NCBI GenBank assembly: GCA_013152845.1
Contig: JAADFM010000137.1
Location: forward strand, 1-5,337
Source: Methanobacteriota archaeon
Lineage (GTDB): Archaea > Hydrothermarchaeota > Hydrothermarchaeia > Hydrothermarchaeales > JAADFM01
Direction of reading: 5' to 3'
DNA length: 5,337 nt
Position 1 is the first letter of the stretch; each line of letters begins with the position of its first letter. The position numbers and the translations under genes were made by a program. Below, piece after piece: positions 1 through 4,698 of this stretch. The notes under the pieces were generated by a model. It did not search any database. It saw only the letters and a program-made list of their open reading frames with translations, and was not told where the DNA came from.

Positions 1-383
1 TGAGGATTGTCAGGAAGGCCATGGATGATATCCGGGCCCGCCGGGTGAGCCTGGAGGACCTGACCATCTACACCCAGCTGACCAAGAAGATTTCAAGCTA
101 CAAGAACGTGGGGCCCCATGTGGAGGCGGCGAAGAAGCTCCTGGAGGCGGGGCGCGAGGTCACCCCGGGAATGATTATCGGCTACATCATCGGCAGGGGC
201 CAGAAGCTCATCAGCCAGCGGGCCATCCCGGTGGAACTGGCATCCATCGAGGACTACGACCCGGACTACTACATCGAGAACCAGATATTCCCGGCGGTTT
301 TGCGCATCATCGAGGCCATGGGGTATTCGAAGGGCTACCTCAGGGACGGGGTAGAGCAGGCGAGCATGGATAAGTGGTTCTGA
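1..383 (+). CDS. polB: Family B DNA polymerase, C-terminal end (5' truncated by window)
   Basis: This is the 3' end of an archaeal replicative/repair DNA polymerase of family B; the reading frame is open from base 3 and the N-terminal exonuclease and palm regions lie outside the window. The visible part is the conserved C-terminal thumb region, seen in LTIYTQLTKKISSYKNVGPH, the PGMIIGYIIGRG segment, and DYDPDYYIENQIFPAVLRI. All of these match the family's end regions as I know them. The last eight residues, QASMDKWF (357-380), fit the PCNA-interacting peptide consensus Q-x-x-(hydrophobic)-x-x-(aromatic)2, which in archaeal PolB tethers the enzyme to the sliding clamp. The TGA stop at 381-383 overlaps the ATG of the next gene by one base. 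The last 82 bp are duplicated exactly at 987-1068. Codon use is GC-rich, unlike the following gene. Identification is confident; the exact polymerase subtype (PolB1 or other) cannot be settled from this fragment. Confidence 0.93.
   Translation, partial: RIVRKAMDDIRARRVSLEDLTIYTQLTKKISSYKNVGPHVEAAKKLLEAGREVTPGMIIGYIIGRGQKLISQRAIPVELASIEDYDPDYYIENQIFPAVLRIIEAMGYSKGYLRDGVEQASMDKWF
300..381 (+). repeat. Long direct repeat, copy 1 (polB 3' end)
   Basis: These 82 bases are identical to 987-1068 (offset 687 bp). The copy covers the last 27 codons of polB plus the T of the stop codon. The match ends on the right exactly after that T: here TGATGACTG follows, there TAATCTTCC. On the left, identity stops at 300/987. 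Just outside it, the two Ala-Val codons GCG GTT (294-299) match GCA GTC (981-986) with only synonymous changes, so homology as coding sequence reaches slightly further. The arrangement resembles the attL/attR pair of an element that integrates into a gene's 3' end and rebuilds it. Confidence 0.97.
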
Positions 384-986
384 TGACTGAAATCAAAAAC
401 CTCGCATTGATATGTATAGATTTGCAACGAGAGTATTTTGAAGACAGGAGACCATTAAAGGTACCAAACGGCCCAGTCGTGTTGAAAAACGTGAAACGAC
501 TGATTAACGCGGCAAGGCAAAGAGGCCTCCCGGTAATACATATCAGGCATATCAGTGAAGACCCTTTTGATACTACCTTTAATGCAGCATCTCCAATGGT
601 CGAGTTTGTTGAGGATGTTCAGCCTGCGGAGGGGGAACTCGTTATCACAAAAACGCGCCCTGGAGCTTTTTATTTGACAGAACTAGATGATATTTTACGA
701 CAAATGGGAATTGATACGGTTGCAATTTGTGGACTTTTGTCGTTTATGTGTTGTGATACCACTGCGAGGGAAGCTCATGCTAGAGGTTACAAGGTCCTGT
801 TTGTAAAGGATGCAACAGGAGCCATTGATATCAACAACATCCCTGCAGAAACAGTCCATAATGTTGTATGCGCTGTACAGGCTTGGATGTTTTCCGATGT
901 GATTACAACAGATGACTTCATAGGAGGGGCTTAGGTCCTTTAAAACCCAGGCTCAGAGTCCGAAGAAAGAGTGATTTGAAGCAGTC
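382..986 (+). mobile_element. Inserted AT-rich cassette between polB 3'-end repeats
   Basis: About 605 bp lie between the two 82-bp repeat copies. The cassette holds the cysteine hydrolase gene and a 52-bp tail (935-986) with an AT-rich CTTTAAAA segment. No integrase, transposase or terminal inverted repeat is visible, so if this came in on an integrating element it is a minimal or decayed one, or was mobilised in trans. The composition contrast with both flanks and the precise duplication of the host gene end support insertion. An alternative is homologous recombination with a related strand carrying a polB-hydrolase gene pair. The mobile status is inference; only the repeat structure and composition are directly seen. 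Confidence 0.45.
383..934 (+). CDS. Isochorismatase-family cysteine hydrolase
   Basis: The 183-aa product has the usual length and fold signature of the isochorismatase-like (nicotinamidase-related) hydrolases, soluble cytoplasmic enzymes that cleave ether or amide bonds through a Cys nucleophile. The D-K-C triad is visible: Asp13 in ALICIDLQ, Lys90 in VITKTRPGAF, and Cys123 in GLLSFMCCDTTAREA, where the G-x-x-(S/T)-x-x-C spacing points to the first of the two cysteines. The family is broad (isochorismatase, nicotinamidase, N-carbamoylsarcosine amidase and others) and the substrate cannot be read from sequence. I chose ATG 383, which overlaps the polB stop as TGATG, over an in-frame GTG at 374 inside polB; the overlap suggests translational coupling. 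Base composition is strikingly AT-rich (20 G+C of 60 at 661-720) compared with polB, and the gene lies between two copies of the polB 3' end. Both point to horizontal acquisition. Confidence 0.9.
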   Translation: MTEIKNLALICIDLQREYFEDRRPLKVPNGPVVLKNVKRLINAARQRGLPVIHIRHISEDPFDTTFNAASPMVEFVEDVQPAEGELVITKTRPGAFYLTELDDILRQMGIDTVAICGLLSFMCCDTTAREAHARGYKVLFVKDATGAIDINNIPAETVHNVVCAVQAWMFSDVITTDDFIGGA

Positions 987-1070
987 TTGCGCATCATCGA
1001 GGCCATGGGGTATTCGAAGGGCTACCTCAGGGACGGGGTAGAGCAGGCGAGCATGGATAAGTGGTTCTAA
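981..1070 (+). pseudogene. Duplicated polB 3'-end fragment (repeat copy 2)
   Basis: This is an orphan remnant of polB encoding AVLRIIEAMGYSK through the clamp-binding QASMDKWF tail, ending in TAA (1068-1070). Positions 987-1068 are identical to 300-381. In this frame an upstream TGA at 972-974 leaves only about 31 codons, and I see no start codon or ribosome binding site placed to express it, so it is probably silent. The simplest reading is that this is the original polB end displaced by the insertion, since its right flank leads into ordinary intergenic sequence. The alternative is that the upstream end is native and this one came with the insert. Confidence 0.9.
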
Positions 1071-1091
1071 TCTTCCGGCTGGATCATCCAT

Positions 1092-1334
1092 ATGAGGATG
1101 TACAAAATCGTTATTGCAATCACCGCTGCGCTGGCATACTCTATCGGGGTCATAATCAATAGTAAATCCCCCATATTAAAAAAACTTAACGGCCTGTCCT
1201 CGAAGACCGCTTTGAGCCATACTGCCAGTGCAAGGGTGGAGACGCGAGGAGGTCTACTTTGGAAAGAAACCCCCGGAGAAAAGAAGATATATTTAATCTC
1301 ATTCGCGACAGCGACGACAATACTAGGGTGGTAG
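1092..1334 (+). CDS. Doubtful small ORF with one hydrophobic segment
   Basis: This is an 80-codon ORF of unknown family. Residues about 5-21 (KIVIAITAALAYSIGVI) form a convincing hydrophobic helix that could be a membrane anchor or signal peptide. Beyond residue about 35 the sequence is low in recognisable structure, and its last 13 codons lie in the dispersed repeat that recurs at 1404-1447, so the C-terminal part is probably not native coding sequence. No ribosome binding site precedes the ATG; a short stem (CATCC at 1086-1090 with GGATG at 1097-1101) spans the start. It may be the N-terminal remnant of a small membrane protein truncated by the repeat, or a chance ORF. Confidence 0.2.
   Translation: MRMYKIVIAITAALAYSIGVIINSKSPILKKLNGLSSKTALSHTASARVETRGGLLWKETPGEKKIYLISFATATTILGW
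1233..1248 (+). repeat. Dispersed repeat, partial copy A
   Basis: The 16 bases AGGGTGGAGACGCGAG recur exactly at 1432-1447, the end of the longer repeat copy C. Upstream, ATACT is separated from AGGGTGG by nine extra bases (GCCAGTGCA) that copies B and C lack, so this may be a longer ancestral form or a rearranged copy. Confidence 0.75.
1297..1331 (+). repeat. Dispersed repeat, copy B (35 bp)
   Basis: The 35 bases starting TCTCATTCGCGACAGCGACG are identical to 1404-1438. The copy is preceded by an AT-rich stretch (AAGATATATTTAAT, 1283-1296) that could act as a box A on either strand. The two 35-bp copies bracket 72 bp of GC-rich hairpin-forming sequence. Confidence 0.9.
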
Positions 1335-1338
1335 ACAC

Positions 1339-1392
1339 GCCGAAGGGGCTACCGCCCCTAACGGCTTACCCCGGGCGGTCCTTCGGACCCGC
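1339..1392. other. GC-rich hairpin cluster between 35-bp repeats
   Basis: Two stem-loops stand side by side. The first has AGGGGC (1344-1349) pairing with GCCCCT (1354-1359) over a TACC loop, extended by GCCG (1339-1342) with CGGC (1362-1365). The second has GGTCC (1377-1381) with GGACC (1385-1389) over TTC. A competing pairing is CCGAAGG (1340-1346) with CCTTCGG (1380-1386), which would exclude both. This could be a structured RNA, a palindromic repeat unit or simply GC-rich debris; I recognise no known RNA family. No clear T-run follows on either strand, so it is not a standard terminator. Confidence 0.45.
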
Positions 1393-1403
1393 AATATCCT
1401 CTC

Positions 1404-1447
1404 TCTCATTCGCGACAGCGACGACAATACTAGGGTGGAGACGCGAG
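1404..1447 (+). repeat. Dispersed repeat, copy C (longest, 44 bp)
   Basis: Bases 1404-1438 repeat copy B exactly, and 1432-1447 repeat copy A exactly, so this copy joins the two partial versions and may be the most complete unit. It lies 50 bp beyond the 3' end of the tRNA-Ala gene. Only these copies are in the window; the spacing is irregular and too wide for a CRISPR array. Confidence 0.85.
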
Positions 1448-1497
1448 CAATCATTCATTCCAGCTGATGAGAACAGCTTGATTGCGAGTGGATCCAA

Positions 1498-1571
1498 TGG
1501 ACCTGCCGGGATTTGAACCCGGGGCTTCGACCTTGCGAAGGTCGCACTCTTCCAGGCTGAGTTACAGGCCC
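1498..1571 (-). tRNA. tRNA-Ala (anticodon CGC)
   Basis: A complete 74-nt cloverleaf reads on the minus strand: acceptor GGGCCTG with CAGGTCC, D stem ACTC/GAGT with loop AGCCTGGAA, anticodon stem CGACC/GGTCG with loop TTCGCAA (anticodon CGC at 1535-1537), a 5-nt variable loop, and T stem CCGGG/CCCGG with loop TTCAAAT. The acceptor has a G3-U70 wobble pair, the main identity element for alanyl-tRNA synthetase, and discriminator A73, which agrees with the anticodon (codon GCG). CCA is not encoded, as expected for many archaeal tRNAs, and there is no intron. The gene lies 47 bp downstream of the kinase stop on the same strand but has its own box A. Confidence 0.97.
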
Positions 1572-1592
1572 GTCTCTTTTAATCAATTCCCT

Positions 1593-1604
1593 GAAAATAT
1601 TTAA
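1593..1604 (-). promoter_or_regulatory. Box A (TATA) promoter of tRNA-Ala
   Basis: On the minus strand GGTTAAATATTTTC ends 21 bases before the tRNA 5' base. The AT core is centred about 27 nt upstream, the spacing expected for archaeal TBP/TFB promoters starting at or just before the mature tRNA. The element lies in the gap behind the kinase gene. Confidence 0.65.
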
Positions 1605-1618
1605 CCCTATCGCGGCTT

Positions 1619-2746
1619 TCAGGCTCCGTCCACCGGCAGGCTCACGTAGAAGATGCTCCCGCCCCCGGGGTTCTCCTCCACCCAGATCCTCCCATTGTGC
1701 AGCTCCACGATGTGCTTGGCAACCGTCAGGCCGGTCCCGGTGCCCCCGTAACGTCTCCTGATGGAATGGTCCAGCTGGGTCAGGGGCTCGAATATCACGG
1801 CCACGTCCTCGGGGTCTATCCCCTCTCCCTGGTCGGCCACGGCCAGGACGATGTTCCCATCCTGGCATCTGGCGGTGATATCCACCGTCCCACCCACTTT
1901 ATTGAACTTCACGGCGTTGTCAATCAGGTTGAGGATTGCAAGGTACAGTTTATTCTGGTCCGCCGTAATCTGGGGCAGGTCTTCAGGTATGGAAAGGTTG
2001 CAGGAGATGGACTTCTGCCTCACCTGGTAATCCAGGGCGTTCAGGGCCTTCTCTATGATGGCGCGCAGTTCCACCCTGTCATAGAAGAGCTTGAGGTTCT
2101 CGGCATAGATGAGGGAAAGGGTGACGAGGTTCTCGATGATATGGTTCTGCCGGTCCAGGGACCTCAGAACCCTCTTCAGCAGCTCCTCCCTCATCTCCGG
2201 GTCGTCCTTGGTCAGCGCCAGCTCCACCGACCCCTGGGCAACGGTCAGTGGTGTCCGCAGTTCATGGGAGAGGTTGGATATGATATCTATCTTCATCTGG
2301 TTCAGGTCCTGCAGCTCCTTGTGGGCCTTGGCCAGTTCCTCATCTGCCCACAGGACGTCGGTGAGGTCCCGGGTCACATGGATGTACTGCCGGTACTCCC
2401 CGTCCCTGTCCTTTATGGGATGGACCTCCACCTCCACGAAGACCTTGCCCCCGTGTTTGTCGAAATGGGTATGCTGGACCCTGTATGGCCGGCCTGTCCT
2501 TTTCACCTCGTCGATGGGGCAGACCGCCTGGGGCGGCTGGCAGGGCGTGTCCCGGCGGTGGGTCACCTCATAGCAGGTCTTTCCGATTATCTGCTCCATG
2601 GTGTAGCCGGTGGCGTCCAGCACGGCCTGGTTCGCCCACAGTATCCTCAGGTCCCTGGATATGATGAAGATGCCATCGGATATCCTCTGGGCGATGTCTT
2701 CCATCATCCTCCTGGTTGGCCAGAGTCCATCATGCACCTCTCTCAT
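1619..2746 (-). CDS. PAS-domain sensor histidine kinase (cytoplasmic)
   Basis: The 375-aa kinase (from ATG 2746) has no membrane segment. In order: a PAS domain (about 15-130), a short helical linker (about 131-155), a dimerisation/phosphoacceptor domain with SHELRTPLT (His161), and an ATPase domain with N box NLIDNAVKF (Asn273, Asn277), G1 DQGEGI (305-310), F box IFEPL (318-322) and G2 GGTGTGL (334-340). All catalytic boxes are present. The PAS domain has Cys58, His63, Cys69 and Cys76 in a C-Y-x3-H-x5-C-x6-C-P pattern, a possible metal or redox site. Its role would be autophosphorylation and phosphotransfer to a response regulator, none of which is in the window. A GTG at 2776 extends the frame by 10 residues, but I prefer the ATG; neither has a strong ribosome binding site. 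The start overlaps the upstream PAS gene by 17 nt, so both may be one gene broken by a frameshift. Confidence 0.9.
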   Translation of the reverse strand: MREVHDGLWPTRRMMEDIAQRISDGIFIISRDLRILWANQAVLDATGYTMEQIIGKTCYEVTHRRDTPCQPPQAVCPIDEVKRTGRPYRVQHTHFDKHGGKVFVEVEVHPIKDRDGEYRQYIHVTRDLTDVLWADEELAKAHKELQDLNQMKIDIISNLSHELRTPLTVAQGSVELALTKDDPEMREELLKRVLRSLDRQNHIIENLVTLSLIYAENLKLFYDRVELRAIIEKALNALDYQVRQKSISCNLSIPEDLPQITADQNKLYLAILNLIDNAVKFNKVGGTVDITARCQDGNIVLAVADQGEGIDPEDVAVIFEPLTQLDHSIRRRYGGTGTGLTVAKHIVELHNGRIWVEENPGGGSIFYVSLPVDGA

Positions 2747-3143
2747 GATAAACGAGAAGAACCGCCCGCCCCCCACGGCTCCACGGATAGAGGGAATATT
2801 CCAGGAAGACCTCTTTGCCGTCCCTCACAATCCCGAGGACACCCCCGGTGCCTTCATGCCCGCCGTTTTTGACCTCCTCGAAATCCTCCCTGAACCTCTT
2901 CCGGTCCTCCTCTGCCAGGATGAGCCCGAAGGGCCGGCCCACGACCCCCTCTGCCGGACGGCCGAGGAGTCTTTCTGCGGCAGGGTTCATCCCTTTGATG
3001 CAGCCCTTTTCGTCGAGGGTTACTATTGCAACACCTGCCAGCTTCAATATGTTCTCCAGGTGCTCATGGGGTATCTCCATCTTGGCTTCCTGTGCCTCTC
3101 CAGGTCCCCGGACCATGGACGAGGTCTCGTTTATTTCAGTCAT
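2730..3143 (-). CDS. PAS-domain protein, probably N-terminal half of split kinase
   Basis: The 137-aa product is soluble and is essentially one PAS domain (about 28-132): LENILKLAGVAIVTLDEKGC, NPAAERLLGRPAEGVVGRPF, a helical EEDRKRFREDFEEV segment, then strands ending in RAVLLVYHERGA. It has no output domain. The next gene begins 17 nt before its stop in the +1 frame and starts with a second PAS domain and kinase. Removing the frame difference would give a continuous PAS-PAS-kinase, a very common architecture, so a frameshift is plausible: candidates are the GA-dinucleotide run (CTCTCTC on the plus strand, 2738-2744) or the run of six C at 2769-2774. The alternative is a translationally coupled gene pair. 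I start it at the first ATG (3143); no clear ribosome binding site is seen. It diverges from hcp. Confidence 0.75.
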   Translation of the reverse strand: MTEINETSSMVRGPGEAQEAKMEIPHEHLENILKLAGVAIVTLDEKGCIKGMNPAAERLLGRPAEGVVGRPFGLILAEEDRKRFREDFEEVKNGGHEGTGGVLGIVRDGKEVFLEYSLYPWSRGGRAVLLVYHERGA

Positions 3144-3183
3144 CTTGCAGGTTCCCGGCTGTCAAATTTTCCCTTCCCTGCAT

Positions 3184-3216
3184 TGAAATATACTTCTATA
3201 ACATATTAAATAATTT
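3184..3216. promoter_or_regulatory. Divergent promoter region: AT-rich box A elements
   Basis: The intergenic region 3144-3322 separates the minus-strand PAS/kinase genes from plus-strand hcp. GAAATATA (3184-3191) reads TATATTTC on the minus strand, about 45 bp before the PAS-gene ATG, and would place its transcript start near 3160. TATTAAATAATTT (3204-3216) is a candidate box A for hcp, giving a leader of roughly 85-90 nt. A weaker alternative for hcp, AGATAATAGA (3281-3290), would give a short leader. Confidence 0.5.
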
Positions 3217-3232
3217 GCGGACCGTGCGGACC
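3217..3232 (+). repeat. Short direct repeat downstream of hcp box A
   Basis: GCGGACC occurs twice with a two-base gap (3217-3223 and 3226-3232), immediately after the AT-rich candidate box A and across the expected transcription start. It could be a regulator-binding site; nothing identifies the regulator. Confidence 0.4.
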
Positions 3233-3259
3233 TGCTTTGCCCGGAGGCCGGGGAGGGGA

Positions 3260-3271
3260 CGAACATGTTCG
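3260..3271. promoter_or_regulatory. 12-bp perfect palindrome upstream of hcp (candidate operator)
   Basis: CGAACATGTTCG is a perfect inverted repeat between the divergent box A region and the hcp start. A dimeric helix-turn-helix repressor could bind here. It lies downstream of the 3204-3216 box A (repressor-like position) but upstream of the 3281-3290 alternative (activator-like position). Confidence 0.4.
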
Positions 3272-3307
3272 CAGAAACAGAGATAATAGAAGAGCAGATA
3301 CCTCCTT

Positions 3308-3316
3308 GGGAGGTGA
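3308..3316 (+). promoter_or_regulatory. Strong ribosome binding site of hcp
   Basis: GGGAGGTGA matches the archaeal 16S 3' end very well. It lies 6 nt before ATG 3323 and 12 nt before the in-frame ATG 3329, which decides the start in favour of 3323. The ATG at 3319 is in another frame and too close. Confidence 0.85.
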
Positions 3317-3322
3317 ATATGA

Positions 3323-4620
3323 ATGACTATGTTCTGTAACCAGTGCGAGCAGGTGGCCAAAGGCGGGGCCTGCACGACCATCGGAACCTGCGGCAAGAAC
3401 GAGGACATCCACTCACTCCAGTGGATTCTGACCTATGGGCTCAAAGGCATTGCCGCCTATGCCTACCATGCCCGGATACTGGGCAGGCGCGACGAGGACG
3501 TGGACGCCTTCATGCACGAGGGCCTGTTCAAGACCCGACCAACGTGGACTTCGACCTCGACGACCACATCAGGATGGCCCTGAAAGCCGGGGAGATGAAC
3601 CTGAAGGCCATGGACATCCTGGACCAGGCCAACACCGAGCACTTCGGCGACCCGGAGCCCACCGAGGTCCCCACAGGCACGGTGAAGGGCCCGGGGATAC
3701 TTGTGACCGGCCACGACCTCCTGGACCTGGAGGAGCTCCTCAAGCAGACCGAGGGCACCGGGGTCAATGTCTATACCCACGGCGAGATGCTCCCTGCCCA
3801 CGGCTACCCGGAGCTCAAGAAATACGGGCACCTGGTGGGCAACTACGGCGGGGCCTGGCAGAGGCAGAAGAAGGAGTTCGACGAGTTCGGGGGCGCAATC
3901 CTGGCAACGACCAACTGCGTCCTCATCCCTTCGGACGGGTACAGGGACCGCCTCTTCACCACCGGGATTGCGGCGGTGGAGGGTGTGAGGCACATCGACG
4001 ACCGCAGGGACTTCTCCCCCATAATCGAGAAGGCCCTGGAGCTGGGGGACCTCCCGGATGCCCCGGGCAGGCCGCTGGTGACAGGGTTCCACCACAAGGC
4101 AGTCCTTGGCCTGGCCGACAAGGTGGTCCAGGCGGTCAAGGACGGCAGGATCAGGCGGTTCTTCCTCATCGGCGGCTGCGACGGGGCCAGGTCCGGCCGG
4201 AGCTACTACACAGAGCTGGCAGAGAAGGTCCCCGATGACTGCGTCATCCTGACCCTGGGCTGCGGGAAGTACCGGTTCAACCACATGGACTTCGGCGACA
4301 TCGACGGCATCCCGAGGCTCCTGGACATGGGGCAGTGCAACAACGCATACTCCGCCATCCAGGTGGCGGTGGCCCTGGCGGAAGCATTCGACTGCGGTGT
4401 CAACGACCTGCCTCTGTCAATAGTGCTGTCGTGGTTCGAGCAGAAGGCGGTGGCCATCCTCCTGACCCTCCTCCACCTCGGGGTGAGGAACATCAGGATA
4501 GGGCCGACGCCCCCGGCCTTCATAACCCCCAACGTCCTCAGGGTGCTCCAGGACAACTACAACCTGATGCTGACCGGGGACGTTGACGAGGACCTGGAGG
4601 CCATGCTGAGAGGGGAGTAA
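3323..4620 (+). CDS. hcp: Hybrid cluster protein (class III-type), one-base frameshift
   Basis: Hcp is a cytoplasmic Fe-S enzyme, historically called hydroxylamine reductase and more recently linked to nitric oxide detoxification. The N-terminal [4Fe-4S] site is C5-x2-C8-x8-C17-x5-C23. After restoring one base near 3536 (numbering then runs to 432 aa), all hybrid-cluster ligands are present: His131 (GHDL), Glu155 (HGEML), Cys199 (TTNC), Cys286 (GGCDG, the persulfide position), Cys314 (LGCGK), Cys339 (GQCNNAYS) and Glu373 (WFEQK). A length of about 432 aa, well below the about 540-550 of class I/II enzymes, fits class III, which lacks part of the helical insert and is typical of archaea and thermophiles. 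In the raw sequence, the frame opened at 3323 runs into a stop at 3581-3583, while the rest continues in another frame to 4620. Everything else is conserved, so this is either a sequencing or assembly error or a very recent mutation. It is monocistronic, diverges from the PAS/kinase genes and is followed by a terminator. Confidence 0.93.
3533..3541 (+). other. hcp: Probable single-base deletion in hcp
   Basis: The first frame reads ...GLFKT then RPTWTS; the second frame picks up at [10 protein letters not shown]. The sequence AAGACCCGACCAACGTG becomes Lys-Thr-Leu-Thr-Asn-Val if a T is restored between CCC and GACC (3536/3537). That gives FKTLTNVDFD, matching the LTNV(D/N)FD motif of the family as I know it. 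The deletion is therefore located to within a few bases. Confidence 0.85.
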
Positions 4621-4630
4621 ACCCGGACAG

Positions 4631-4653
4631 AGGAGGATTTTTCCTCCTTTTTT
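4631..4653 (+). terminator. Hairpin plus T-run terminator after hcp
   Basis: AGGAGGA (4631-4637) pairs with TCCTCCT (4642-4648) over a TTTT loop, followed by six T (4648-4653) and more T-rich sequence to 4660. It lies 10 bp after the hcp stop and between convergent genes. T-rich tracts alone can terminate archaeal transcription; the hairpin adds support. Confidence 0.75.
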
Positions 4654-4698
4654 CTCCTTTCTTCTAAAGGTCTCCGAACTACTCAAAATCCTTCGACC

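Noticed and set aside
300..1068. Intein or intron in polB
   Set aside because: Archaeal polB genes often host inteins, but these sit in the catalytic motifs and are in frame. Here the insert follows the stop codon, has its own start and encodes a hydrolase with no splicing or endonuclease motifs.
1233..1447. CRISPR array
   Set aside because: There are only two full copies and one partial copy, the spacing is irregular (72 bp between the full copies) and the interval itself is palindromic, unlike spacers.
1462..1478. AGCTG/CAGCT hairpin with TGATGA as a possible C/D box sRNA
   Set aside because: The C-box-like TGATGA lacks the purine before it, no paired D/C'/D' boxes were found at suitable spacing, and the 5-bp stem is short enough to be chance.
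1455..1868. Minus-strand frame spanning the tRNA and the kinase 3' end
   Set aside because: It runs through the tRNA-Ala gene and overlaps the kinase ATPase domain in another frame; the Arg/Gly/Pro-rich product has no recognisable features.
1697..2872. Long open frame of 391 codons on the plus strand
   Set aside because: It is antisense to the histidine kinase gene, whose H, N, G1, F and G2 boxes are all recognisable; the plus-strand translation shows no family features and reflects GC-rich codon bias.
3196..3412. Two short minus-strand frames over the hcp upstream region
   Set aside because: They overlap the divergent promoter, the ribosome binding site and the Cys-rich start of hcp, and lack ribosome binding sites or recognisable domains.
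3435..4238. Second plus-strand frame of 267 codons through hcp
   Set aside because: The product is a Gly/Arg/Pro-rich shadow in the third frame with no domain, while the neighbouring frame encodes conserved Hcp sequence.
3463..4284. Open frame of 273 codons on the minus strand
   Set aside because: It is antisense to hcp, which carries every expected cluster ligand. The Val/Leu/Gln/Pro-rich product is typical of an opposite-strand shadow.
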